From positions 310,001 through 374,000 of the forward strand of contig NZ_JAVCWH010000003.1 in NCBI RefSeq assembly GCF_030846195.1: 64,000 nt of DNA, in the 5' to 3' direction. The DNA comes from Paracoccus yibinensis (lineage in GTDB: Bacteria > Pseudomonadota > Alphaproteobacteria > Rhodobacterales > Rhodobacteraceae). This document shows positions 18,314 to 26,358 of the stretch, in pieces. Numbering within the stretch: the stretch's first letter is position 1; every line of letters begins with the position of its first letter. Position numbers and translations under genes: made by a program. The notes beneath the pieces were generated by a model that was not told the origin of the DNA, did not search any database, and saw only the letters and a list, made by a program, of their open reading frames with translations.

Positions 18314-18832
18314 TCAGATCCCGCGCCGCACCAGCAGCCGATAGGTCGCGCCGTCCGCCGCGAAGTTCCCGGCCCATTCGTGATGGCGCATCGCCAGTTC
18401 CGGGAACAGGAACATCGGTTCGCGGTCAAGCGTGGCGAACAGCACCTCGCCCGGCGTCATGCGGTCGATGGTTTCCAAGATGCGCACCATCGGCTCGGGC
18501 GGCATCAGGCCCGTCAGATCCAGCGCCCGGGCCGGATCGGGCCACAGCGCCGCGCCCGGCGCCGATCCGGGGGCCAGGCCTTCCTCGACCGTCTCGCCCG
18601 CGACAGGGGTGAACTCGACCTGCCAGCCGCCGTCGGGCAACTGCCGGTCGCGCGCCGAAAAGCCCCGGTTGGCCATCACGTTGAACAGGGGCACCGGCCG
18701 GAACGGCGCGATCAGCAGCAAGGGCTGGCCCGGCTGCAAGCCGTCCACGGCCTGCATGATCAGCGAAAAGGGATCCTGGCCCTGGGCCAGCGAGGGGCGG
18801 ACGTCAAGCCGATGCGGGGCGGGGGATGTCAT
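18314..18832 (-). CDS. Tandem DUF2249 protein
   Basis: This 172-residue protein contains two DUF2249 units: LDVRPSLAQGQDPFSLIMQAV with PLFNVMANRGF, and LDLTGLMPPEPMVRILETID with EPMFLFPELAMRHHEW. DUF2249 folds like TusA/SirA-type small proteins and occurs near denitrification and nnrS genes. Function is unknown; a sulphur-transfer or metal-binding role is only a guess. Its start overlaps the upstream membrane-protein gene by 29 nt and it lies 14 nt before the DUF59 gene, so the three are one operon. Confidence 0.78.
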   Translation of the reverse strand: MTSPAPHRLDVRPSLAQGQDPFSLIMQAVDGLQPGQPLLLIAPFRPVPLFNVMANRGFSARDRQLPDGGWQVEFTPVAGETVEEGLAPGSAPGAALWPDPARALDLTGLMPPEPMVRILETIDRMTPGEVLFATLDREPMFLFPELAMRHHEWAGNFAADGATYRLLVRRGI

Positions 18833-20159
18833 GGTCGGTTCTCCGGTCGGACGGGGGAAGGATCATCGGCGGCAATCCTGCAGGACGCGCCGTTTCGGAA
18901 AGGTGACGAAGGCGGCGGATCGCGATCAGTTCGTGCCCATGCAGCAATGCCGCCAGCAAAAGCACAAGGGCCGCAATGTCGAACAGTGCCGGAACCTGCG
19001 CGGCCAGGGCCGCCGCACCGACCAGCACGCCCGCGACCCACAGCGCCAGGCTGCGCCCGGCGGCGCGGGCGTCTGTCAGGTCGTGGACCATCGGCACCGG
19101 CGCGCGCCCGATCAGGGGGGCAAAGACCTGGATCCAGGTCAGAAAGCTGGTGATCTTGACCATCTGCGCCAGCGTCAGCGTGGACAGCCACCCGGCCAGG
19201 GCCACGAAGACCGCCGCCTCGGCCCAAGGCCCGCCCAGGATCAGCGCGGGCGCAACCAGCAGGGCGGCCAGGGCCAGGAAGGCCAGGGCCGCGCGGCTCC
19301 ATTGCATGTTCGTCTCGGGCGCGGGGGCGCGGCGGCTTTGCCAGATGCGGCGGATTTCGCCCAGATACAGGCCCGCCGCAAAGGCGCAGGCCAGACCGCA
19401 GGCGACGGCCAAGGGCAAGGGATCGCCGCCCGCCAGCAGCACGCCAAGCGCGGCCAGCAACAGCGCCAGCGCAAGGGCGGCCGCGATCAGCGCCGCGCGG
19501 CGCCAAGGGCTGCTTCCGTCCGGGGCGATCAGGAACATCGGAAACAGCCGATAGCTGACCCCCATGGCCGCCAGCGTCAGCCAGAAGCCCGCGCCCAGCA
19601 ACACATGCAGGGACAGCCCGTCGGGCAGCAGGGCCGCCCCCCAGGCAATCCCGCCGAAGGCCCAGCCCATGCCCGCACCCGTCACCCACAGCACCGGCAG
19701 CGCCAGAAGCGCAAGCAGCACCGTGGACCCGTCCTGCGTGCGCCAGGCCCGCGTGGCGACCAGCGTGCCCCCCAGCATCAGCATCGCCAGCCCGAAGGCC
19801 AGCCCCAGCAGCACTGGCCCCGCCGCCAGCAGGACGCCCGTGGGCCAGCCATCCAGCGCCAGAAAGCCCCCTGCCAGCGACAGCGTGCCCGCGCCGCACA
19901 GGATCAGCGCCGGCAACGCCAGCCGGGGCAGGATCAGCGGCCGGGCGGTCAGGACCGGAACGAACTGGATCAGCGATCCCAGCATCATCTGGCACAGCCA
20001 GCCCAGGGCAAACAGATGGACCGCAGCCAAGGCCCATCCCTCGGACCAGCGGCCCGGCCCGGCAAGACCGAACGTGGCCATCGCCAGGGCTGCCAGCAGA
20101 AACGCCATGGCCGAGGCGAACCACGCCAATGTCCATCGTGAAAGCGCCTTGCCCAGCAT
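18804..20159 (-). CDS. Polytopic membrane protein, NnrS/oxidase-subunit-I-like, in denitrification island
   Basis: This 451-residue protein has about 12 hydrophobic helices. It carries histidines in helix contexts resembling haem-copper proteins: VHLFALGWLCQMMLGSLIQFVPVLT, LHVLLGAGFWLTLAAMGVSYRLFPMF and LLHGHELIAIRR at the C-terminus. It is not a canonical NorB or CcoN, and the distal metal-site motif is not clear. It heads the operon with DUF2249 and DUF59, and an FNR/NNR-like box is 61 nt upstream. A role in NO handling alongside NnrS is inference. The ATG at 20159 was chosen because the longer frame runs through the operator. Confidence 0.72.
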   Translation of the reverse strand: MLGKALSRWTLAWFASAMAFLLAALAMATFGLAGPGRWSEGWALAAVHLFALGWLCQMMLGSLIQFVPVLTARPLILPRLALPALILCGAGTLSLAGGFLALDGWPTGVLLAAGPVLLGLAFGLAMLMLGGTLVATRAWRTQDGSTVLLALLALPVLWVTGAGMGWAFGGIAWGAALLPDGLSLHVLLGAGFWLTLAAMGVSYRLFPMFLIAPDGSSPWRRAALIAAALALALLLAALGVLLAGGDPLPLAVACGLACAFAAGLYLGEIRRIWQSRRAPAPETNMQWSRAALAFLALAALLVAPALILGGPWAEAAVFVALAGWLSTLTLAQMVKITSFLTWIQVFAPLIGRAPVPMVHDLTDARAAGRSLALWVAGVLVGAAALAAQVPALFDIAALVLLLAALLHGHELIAIRRLRHLSETARPAGLPPMILPPSDRRTDHDIPRPASA

Positions 20160-20213
20160 GTCGGACCCCCGAAACCGTAGCGGCCAGCATCCTGCACCCA
20201 AGGCGCGACTTCG

Positions 20214-20227
20214 TTGATCGAACGCAA
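20214..20227 (-). promoter_or_regulatory. FNR/NNR-like box upstream of the membrane protein-DUF2249-DUF59 operon
   Basis: TTGATCGAACGCAA (plus strand), followed by AGAG, is centred 61 nt upstream of the minus-strand gene at 20159. The left half TTGAT is a perfect FNR half-site. It is 143 nt from the plus-strand PRC-barrel gene, so control of the minus-strand operon is more likely. Confidence 0.7.
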
Positions 20228-20363
20228 AGAGGCGACGGATTTGCAACCTGTCGTATGGAGGCGTTGCCAAAATCGTGTGGGAACCTTGGCCGGGCCTGCC
20301 TGTTGTCTGAACAGCCGGCCCATGCCGGACACCGAAAACGCAAACAAGAACCGGAGATTGACC

Positions 20364-20909
20364 ATGACCAAGCTGCTTGCTTCGACCGCCCTTGTCGCCA
20401 TGCTTGCCGCACCCGCCATGGCGCAAACGGCGACCGATGCCACCACCGCGCCGGCCACGACCGATGCGCCGATGACGACCGAAGGCACCACCGCCGCGCC
20501 GGCCGATGCCACCGCGACCACCACGATGCCGGCCGAAGGCGCCGCAGGCGAGATGGGCTTTGGCTATACCGCAATGGCGGGCGACATGTCGGCCGAAACC
20601 TTCATTGGCAAGCGCCTTTACGCATCGGAAGCCGATGTCGACATGAACGCCACCTTCAACGAGGTGGACGAGAACTGGGAAGACATCGGCGAGATCAGCG
20701 ACCTGGTGATCAGCCAGGACGGCCAGGTCAAGGCGGTCCTGACCGATATCGGCGGCTTCCTGGGCCTGGGCGAACGGACGGTGGCCGTGTCGATGGACCA
20801 GTTGCGGGTGATCCGCGACGGCGATTCGGAAGACGAATACTTCATCGTCTTCACGGCCAACCGCGAGGCCCTGGAGAACGCACCGGAATTCGAGTGGGTG
20901 GACGAATAA
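20364..20909 (+). CDS. Secreted PRC-barrel domain protein
   Basis: This 181-residue protein has a signal peptide (residues 1-20, ending APAMA-Q), a low-complexity Thr/Ala/Pro linker (~21-60) and a PRC-barrel-type domain (~75-175) with FIGKRLYASE, IGEISDLVIS and FLGLGERTVAVSMD. PRC-barrel proteins of this alphaproteobacterial kind are periplasmic and of unknown role. The ATG at 20364 has CCGGAGA upstream. It ends at a strong terminator and is probably not part of the denitrification regulon. Confidence 0.8.
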   Translation: MTKLLASTALVAMLAAPAMAQTATDATTAPATTDAPMTTEGTTAAPADATATTTMPAEGAAGEMGFGYTAMAGDMSAETFIGKRLYASEADVDMNATFNEVDENWEDIGEISDLVISQDGQVKAVLTDIGGFLGLGERTVAVSMDQLRVIRDGDSEDEYFIVFTANREALENAPEFEWVDE

Positions 20910-20928
20910 GACGCCCCCACATTGCCGG

Positions 20929-20956
20929 AAAGGGCGCGCGAAAGCGCGCCCTTTTC
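20929..20956 (+). terminator. Bidirectional rho-independent terminator
   Basis: A perfect 8-bp stem GGGCGCGC (20932-20939) / GCGCGCCC (20944-20951) with a GAAA tetraloop is followed by TTTTC on the plus strand and preceded by GGAAA, which gives T-rich RNA in the minus direction. It separates the PRC-barrel gene from the convergent ggt gene. Confidence 0.88.
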
Positions 20957-20959
20957 ATG

Positions 20960-22762
20960 TCAGCCGCCCAGCGCAATCCCTTCCCGCCGTGGATCGGCGC
21001 CGCCCGTCAGCCCGTCAGGCCCGATCACGATGCCTTGCAGGCCCGACGTCAGGTCCGTTTCGTTCAACTCGAACCCCATGTCGGTCAGGCCCTGCGTCAG
21101 GGCGGCTGGCAGCCCGGCCTCGACATCCATGGGGCCGAAGCGGTTGACGATGTTGGGCGCGGCCACGGCGGCCTGGATGTCCATGCCCCAGTCCAGATGC
21201 GCGATGATCGCGCGGGCGACATAGCCGATGATCCGGCTGCCGCCCGGCGACCCGATCACCATCACCGGCGCCCCGTCCCTCAGCACGATTGTCGGCGCCA
21301 TCGAGGACCGGGGCCGCTTGCCCGGCGCCACCGCATTGGCGATGGGCCAGCCATCCGCGTCATGGGTCTCGAAGCTGAAATCGGTCAGTTCGTTGTTCAG
21401 AAGGAAGCCCCCGGTCATCACGCGGGATCCGAAGCCGTTCTCGATCGTGGTGGTCATCGAGAGCGCATTGCCATAGCTGTCCACGATCGAGATATGCGTG
21501 GTCGATGGCAGTTCCAGCGACGAGTCCTGTCCCCACAGCATGGCATGGGACCAGCCGGGCTGTCCGGCGCTGACTTCGGGCAAGCTGTCGTCGCCTGCCA
21601 GCAGCTTGCCCCGTTCCGCCAGATAGGCCGGGTCGATCAGCCCCTGCGTGGGCATCGGCACATGGTCGCTGTCGGCCATGAACCGGCCGCGGTCGGCAAA
21701 GGCCAGGCGGGACGCATCCCCGATCAGCCGCCAGCTTTCGGGGCTTTCCGCTCCCAGCGCGGCCAGATCATATCCGCCCAGCATACCCAGGATCTGCCCC
21801 ACGGTCAGCCCGCCCGACGACGGCGGCCCCATGCCGCAGACATCATGGCTGCGATATTCGACGCAGAGGGCCGGACGTTCGACCACCCGGTAACCCGCCA
21901 GATCCTGCATGGACAGCAGGCCGGGATTGTCGGCATCGCGCACGGCCGCGACGATGCCTTCCGCAACGTCCCCCCGATAAAACCCCGCCGCGCCATCGGA
22001 TGCCAGCCTGCGCAGGGTATCGGCATAGGCCGGATTGGTCAGCCTTGCCCCCGCGGCGACCGGCTGGCCATCTGGAAAGAAATAGGCGGTCGTCGCCGGA
22101 TGGGCTTGCAGCGCCTCGCCTTCGTCGGCCACCAGTGTCGCCAGGCGCGGAGAGACGGTGAAGCCCTCCTCGGCCAGACGAATACCGTCGTCGAACAGGC
22201 CCGCCCAGTTCGCCCGGCCCCATCTGCGGTGCGCGGCCTCCAGCAGGGCGGGCGTGCCGGGGGTGCCGACGGACAGGCCGCCCACCACCGCCTCCATGAA
22301 TTCCAGCGGCTGGCCTTCCTCGTTCAGAAACAGCTTGGGCGTGGCCGTCATGGGCGCGGTTTCGCGACCGTCGAGCGTGGTCAGTTCGCCCGTTTCCGCG
22401 TCGTGCCAGACCAGAAAGGCCCCGCCCCCCAGACCCGAGCTTTGCGGCTCGACCAGTCCCAGCACCACCTGCACCGCGACCATGGCATCTGCCGCGCTGC
22501 CGCCGGCGGCAAGGACCCTGGCCCCCGCCTCGGACGCCAGGGGATGGGCTGCGCTGATCATCCAGTCCTGCCCGGCGACGGGTTCGCCCCGCGCCTTGGC
22601 GTCAAGCGCGGCGCGCGCGGCCTGGGTCAGCGGGCCGAACGCGTCGGCCTGGACATCGGAACCCGACGCCGCCTCGGGCGCCACCGCATCGGTGGCCTGC
22701 TGGGCAAAGGCCATGGCGGACCCGCCCAGGAACAGCGCGACCGCAACTGCCGATTGTTTCAT
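20960..22762 (-). CDS. ggt: Gamma-glutamyltransferase
   Basis: This 600-residue periplasmic enzyme cleaves the gamma-glutamyl bond of glutathione. It has a signal peptide (residues 1-20). The autocatalytic cleavage and nucleophile Thr is T421 at the start of TTHISIVD, and the substrate loop is in GFGSRVMTGGFLLNNELTDF. The early GGSAADAMVA motif (88-97) is typical. It is transcribed alone on the minus strand, between a terminator and the divergent thiamine operon. AGGCAGGG lies upstream of its ATG. Confidence 0.94.
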   Translation of the reverse strand: MKQSAVAVALFLGGSAMAFAQQATDAVAPEAASGSDVQADAFGPLTQAARAALDAKARGEPVAGQDWMISAAHPLASEAGARVLAAGGSAADAMVAVQVVLGLVEPQSSGLGGGAFLVWHDAETGELTTLDGRETAPMTATPKLFLNEEGQPLEFMEAVVGGLSVGTPGTPALLEAAHRRWGRANWAGLFDDGIRLAEEGFTVSPRLATLVADEGEALQAHPATTAYFFPDGQPVAAGARLTNPAYADTLRRLASDGAAGFYRGDVAEGIVAAVRDADNPGLLSMQDLAGYRVVERPALCVEYRSHDVCGMGPPSSGGLTVGQILGMLGGYDLAALGAESPESWRLIGDASRLAFADRGRFMADSDHVPMPTQGLIDPAYLAERGKLLAGDDSLPEVSAGQPGWSHAMLWGQDSSLELPSTTHISIVDSYGNALSMTTTIENGFGSRVMTGGFLLNNELTDFSFETHDADGWPIANAVAPGKRPRSSMAPTIVLRDGAPVMVIGSPGGSRIIGYVARAIIAHLDWGMDIQAAVAAPNIVNRFGPMDVEAGLPAALTQGLTDMGFELNETDLTSGLQGIVIGPDGLTGGADPRREGIALGG

Positions 22763-22876
22763 CCCTGCCTCCTGCGTTTCAATGCCCTACTGTGCGCCCC
22801 CGATGCGAGTGGCGCAAGTCGCGGGGTTTTTCGCTGGACGGTCGCTGCGGACGCCGTTACGGTCCCCGCCAACACT

Positions 22877-22968
22877 ATCCGTTGGGGCGTCCCGTCGCGG
22901 GGCTGAGAGGTGCAATGCGCACCGACCCATCGAACCTGATCCGGGTCATGCCGGCGGAGGGAACGGAT
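22877..22968 (+). promoter_or_regulatory. TPP riboswitch (THI element)
   Basis: The conserved core is present in order: GGGGCGTCCC, CTGAGAGG, GACCC, GAACCTGATC, GGGTCATGCCGGCG and GGGAA. The flanks close a 7-bp P1 helix, ATCCGTT (22877-22883) with AACGGAT (22962-22968). It precedes thiD by 93 nt. A hairpin at 23024-23044 lies just before the thiD ribosome site GGGGAAGGGA, so thiamine pyrophosphate probably controls translation initiation, as in other Gram-negative thi operons. Confidence 0.95.
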
Positions 22969-23023
22969 AGGCTGACACGCGTCGTCCGCCGGACCGATCC
23001 GCCTGTCTGCCGCCCCGTCCCCC

Positions 23024-23044
23024 GTCGCGCATCCCGGATGCGAC
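23024..23044 (+). promoter_or_regulatory. Hairpin before the thiD ribosome site (expression platform candidate)
   Basis: GTCGCGCAT / ATGCGAC pair around a CCCGG loop with one bulged G, 7 nt before the purine-rich GGGGAAGGGA. No T-run follows, so transcription termination is unlikely. The site could help mask or expose the ribosome site. Confidence 0.45.
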
Positions 23045-23061
23045 AGAAAAGGGGAAGGGAC

Positions 23062-23880
23062 ATGACCAGGACCGTTCTGACCATTGCCGGATCGGACAGC
23101 GGCGGCGGCGCGGGGTTGCAGGCGGATCTGAAGACGCTGTCGGCGCTTGGCGTTTATTCCGCCAGCGTGGTCACGGCCGTGACCGCCCAGAACACCCGGC
23201 GCGTGACGGCGATCCACCCCGTTCCTCCGACGCTGATCCGTGCCCAGATCGATGCGGTTCTGGACGATATCGCCGTCCATGCCATCAAGATCGGCATGAT
23301 CGGGTCGGCGGAGGCGGTCGCTGCGGTCGCGGCATCGCTGCGCGGCTGCGCCATCCCCATCGTGCTGGATCCGGTCATGGTCGCGAAGTCGGGCGATGTC
23401 CTGGCATCGGACGACGCCGTGGCCGCGCTGATCCGCGATTTGCTGCCTCTGGCCCATGTGCTGACCCCCAACCTGCCCGAGGCCGCGCGCCTGCTGGACC
23501 AAGCCCCCGCCGGATCCGACGCCGAGGCCATCGCCCAGGGGCGCGCGCTTTGCGCACTGGGTCCGCGCCATGTTCTGATGAAGGGTGGTCATGCAGGGGG
23601 AAGCCGCTGCACCGATCTTCTGGTCGGGCCGGACGGGGTGGCGCGCTTCGCATCGGCCCGGATCGACACCCGGCACACGCATGGCACGGGCTGTTCGCTG
23701 GCCTCGGCCATCGCAGCGGGACTGGCGCAGGGACTGACGGTCGTGGATGCGGCGGGCCGCGCGCATGACTGGCTGCACGGCGCAATCCGGGCCGCAGGCG
23801 ATCTGTCCATCGGCGGGGGGCATGGGCCGGTCCATCACTTCCACGCGCTGTGGCCGCAGCCTGCCGAGGTCGCCCCATGA
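23062..23880 (+). CDS. thiD: Hydroxymethylpyrimidine/phosphomethylpyrimidine kinase ThiD
   Basis: ThiD phosphorylates HMP and HMP-P to HMP-PP, the pyrimidine half of thiamine. The 272-residue ribokinase-fold protein has AGSDSGGGAGLQADLKT (residues 9-25), IGMIGS, LDPVMVAKSG and the anion-hole/catalytic loop HGTGCSLASAIAAG. The ATG at 23062 has GGGGAAGGGA upstream; the earlier in-frame start would lie inside the riboswitch region. It is the first gene after the TPP riboswitch and overlaps thiO by 4 nt. Confidence 0.95.
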   Translation: MTRTVLTIAGSDSGGGAGLQADLKTLSALGVYSASVVTAVTAQNTRRVTAIHPVPPTLIRAQIDAVLDDIAVHAIKIGMIGSAEAVAAVAASLRGCAIPIVLDPVMVAKSGDVLASDDAVAALIRDLLPLAHVLTPNLPEAARLLDQAPAGSDAEAIAQGRALCALGPRHVLMKGGHAGGSRCTDLLVGPDGVARFASARIDTRHTHGTGCSLASAIAAGLAQGLTVVDAAGRAHDWLHGAIRAAGDLSIGGGHGPVHHFHALWPQPAEVAP

Positions 23881-24824
23881 CCGTGACCGTCATCGGCGGG
23901 GGCGTGATGGGCCTTTGCGTTGCCACGGAACTGACCCGGCGCGGCATCCCGGCGGCGATCCGCGACCGCGCACCCGGACCGCATGCCTGTTCCTGGTGGG
24001 CAGGCGGGATGCTGGCCCCTCATTGCGAAGGCGAAAGCGCCGATGCGGCCGTGACCCGGCACGGCCTTGCCTCGGCCGACTGGTGGCTGGCCCAAGGCGT
24101 GCCGGTGGCGCGGAACGGCACCTTGGTCGTCAGCGCCGCGCGGGACGCGGCGTCCCTGGACCGCTTCGCGCGGCGCAGCACTGGGCACCGGATGCTCGAC
24201 GCCCAAGGCCTGGCCGCCCTGGAGCCGGATCTGGCCGGGCGGTTCGGGCGCGCCCTGTTCTTCGCGGACGAGGCGCATCTGAATCCCCGGCAGGCGCTGT
24301 CCATCCTGTCGGCCCGCCTGCCCCGGACCGAGGTCCTGTCGGGCAGGATCATCGACTGCCGGGGCCTTGCCGCCCGCGATGCCTTGCCAGACCTGCGCGG
24401 GGTGCGCGGAGAGATGGTGGTGATCCGCTGTCCCGATGTCACGCTGTCGCGTCCCGTGCGGCTGCTGCATCCGCGCATTCCGCTTTACCTCGTGCCGCGC
24501 GGGGACGGCATCTTCATGCTGGGCGCGACGATGCTGGAAAGCGACCGGCGCGGCCCGCCGACCGTGCGCGCGGTCCTGGAACTGCTGGGCGCGGCCTTCG
24601 CGCTGCATCCCGCCCTGGCCGAGGCCGAGGTTCTGGAACTGGGCGCGGATGCCCGCCCGGCATTTCCCGACAACCTGCCCCGCATCCGCCGCATCGGCGG
24701 CACGCTTCACGCGAACGGGCTTTACCGCCACGGCTTCCTGCTGGCCCCTGCCGTGGCCCGCATGGTCGCCGATCACCTTCAACACGGAACCAGACCGGAG
24801 TTCATGGATGCAGATCATTCTTAA
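23877..24824 (+). CDS. thiO: Glycine oxidase ThiO
   Basis: ThiO is a FAD-dependent oxidase that makes the glycine imine (dehydroglycine) used by ThiG for the thiazole ring. The 315-residue protein starts with a dinucleotide motif VIGGGVMGLCVA (residues 5-16). It has SWWAGGMLAPHCEGE, PRQALSIL, and YRHGFLLAPAVA near the C-terminus, typical of DAO-family flavoproteins. It overlaps thiD (ATGA) and, at its end, thiS by 17 nt, so the operon is translationally coupled. Confidence 0.93.
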   Translation: MTVTVIGGGVMGLCVATELTRRGIPAAIRDRAPGPHACSWWAGGMLAPHCEGESADAAVTRHGLASADWWLAQGVPVARNGTLVVSAARDAASLDRFARRSTGHRMLDAQGLAALEPDLAGRFGRALFFADEAHLNPRQALSILSARLPRTEVLSGRIIDCRGLAARDALPDLRGVRGEMVVIRCPDVTLSRPVRLLHPRIPLYLVPRGDGIFMLGATMLESDRRGPPTVRAVLELLGAAFALHPALAEAEVLELGADARPAFPDNLPRIRRIGGTLHANGLYRHGFLLAPAVARMVADHLQHGTRPEFMDADHS

Positions 24825-25002
24825 CGGCAGCCCCTGCCACACCAACGCCGCCACCCTGGCCGATGCCCTAACCCAGGCAGGGGTCACGGGCCATATCGCC
24901 ACCGCCCTGAACGGCAGCTTCGTCCCCGCGGCGCTGCGTGATCAAACCCCGATCCGCGACGGAGACCGGATCGAGGCCTTGGCCCCCATGCAGGGGGGCT
25001 GA
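24808..25002 (+). CDS. thiS: Sulphur carrier protein ThiS
   Basis: This 64-residue ubiquitin-like protein is adenylated at its C-terminal glycine by ThiF and then carries sulphur as a thiocarboxylate for thiazole synthesis. It starts MQIILNG and ends MQGG, the required diglycine tail. The start overlaps the end of thiO in another frame. It lies 1 nt before thiG. Confidence 0.93.
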   Translation: MQIILNGSPCHTNAATLADALTQAGVTGHIATALNGSFVPAALRDQTPIRDGDRIEALAPMQGG

Positions 25003-25003
25003 G

Positions 25004-25765
25004 ATGCCGGTCCTTTACGGAACGCATGTCGAAAGCGCCTTGCTGCTGGGCACCGCAGGCTATCCCTCGCCCCGGATCCTGGCGGATGCCTTCGCCCGGT
25101 CCGGCGCGGGGATCGCCACCGTGTCGCTGCGGCGGGAAACCGGCGGCGGACAGGATTTCTGGGCCTTGGTCCAGTCCCTGGGTGCGCGCCTGCTGCCGAA
25201 CACCGCCGGCTGCCACAGCGCGAAGGAAGCCGTCACCACCGCCCACATGGCGCGAGAGGTCTTCGGCACCGATTGGATCAAGCTGGAGGTGATCGGCCAC
25301 GCCGACACGCTGCAACCCGATGTCTTCGAACTGGTCCAGGCGGCACGCATCTTGGCAGCCGAGGGGTTCAAGGTCTTTCCCTATTGCACCGAGGATCTGA
25401 CCGTCTGCGAACGCCTGCTGGACGCGGGCTGCCAGGTGCTGATGCCCTGGGGCGCGCCCATCGGGTCGGGGCTGGGGCTGAACAACCCCCACGGCCTGCG
25501 GGCATTGCGGGCTGCCTTTCCCGATGTGCCGCTGATCATCGACGCGGGCATCGGCCTGCCCAGCCATGCCGCCGCCGCCATGGAAATGGGCTATGACGCG
25601 GTCCTGCTGAACAGCGCCGTCGCCCGTGCAGGCGACCCCGCAATGATGGCCGGGGCGATGGCGGATGCGGTCCGGGCCGGTCGCGCCGCCTATCTGGCCG
25701 ACCCGATGGAGCGGACGGACATGGCCGTCCCCTCGACCCCCGTTCTGGGAAAGGCGTTCCTGTGA
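25004..25765 (+). CDS. thiG: Thiazole synthase ThiG
   Basis: ThiG condenses DXP, the glycine imine and ThiS-thiocarboxylate to the thiazole phosphate. The 253-residue TIM-barrel has the Schiff-base lysine in [10 protein letters not shown] (about K93), [26 protein letters not shown] and the phosphate-binding [13 protein letters not shown]. The ATG at 25004 directly follows thiS. The stop overlaps the GTG start of thiE. Confidence 0.96.
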   Translation: MPVLYGTHVESALLLGTAGYPSPRILADAFARSGAGIATVSLRRETGGGQDFWALVQSLGARLLPNTAGCHSAKEAVTTAHMAREVFGTDWIKLEVIGHADTLQPDVFELVQAARILAAEGFKVFPYCTEDLTVCERLLDAGCQVLMPWGAPIGSGLGLNNPHGLRALRAAFPDVPLIIDAGIGLPSHAAAAMEMGYDAVLLNSAVARAGDPAMMAGAMADAVRAGRAAYLADPMERTDMAVPSTPVLGKAFL

Positions 25766-26358
25766 TCTGGCCGCGCTTCTATCCCGTCCTCGACAGCGCC
25801 GACTGGATCGCGCGCGTCCTGCCCCTGGGGGTGCGGCTGGTGCAGTTGCGCATCAAGGACCGGCCCCTTGCCGAACTGCGCGGCCAGATCACCCGCGCCC
25901 GCGACCTGTGCCACAGCCACGGCGCGATCCTTGTGGTCAACGATCACTGGCAACTGGCGATCGAGGAAGGTTGCGAGGCGGTGCATCTGGGGCAAGAGGA
26001 TCTGGACGGGGCCGATCTGGCGGCGATCCGCAAGGCGGGCCTGCGCCTGGGCGTTTCCACCCATGACAGGGCCGAACTGGACCGCGCCCTGGCCTGCGAC
26101 CCCGACTATGTGGCGCTTGGGCCGGTCTGGCCCACGATCCTGAAGGCGATGCCCTGGGCGCCGCAGGGCACGGACAGGCTGGCCGAGTGGAAGGCGCAGA
26201 TAGGGGATATCCCGCTTTGCGCCATCGGCGGTCTGACCCCGGAACGCGCCCGGCTTGCCATGGCTGCGGGCGCCGACATGGCAGCGGCCGTCACCGACAT
26301 CACCCTGGCCGCCGATCCCGACCGGCGCATCAGCGAATGGCTGGAGGTCGCGCCGTGA
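25762..26358 (+). CDS. thiE: Thiamine-phosphate synthase ThiE
   Basis: ThiE joins HMP-PP and thiazole phosphate to thiamine phosphate. The 198-residue TIM-barrel has VQLRIKD (residues ~30-36), [30 protein letters not shown] and AIGGLTPE. It starts with GTG at 25762 overlapping the thiG stop, and its own stop overlaps the GTG start of thiF. Confidence 0.94.
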   Translation: MIWPRFYPVLDSADWIARVLPLGVRLVQLRIKDRPLAELRGQITRARDLCHSHGAILVVNDHWQLAIEEGCEAVHLGQEDLDGADLAAIRKAGLRLGVSTHDRAELDRALACDPDYVALGPVWPTILKAMPWAPQGTDRLAEWKAQIGDIPLCAIGGLTPERARLAMAAGADMAAAVTDITLAADPDRRISEWLEVAP

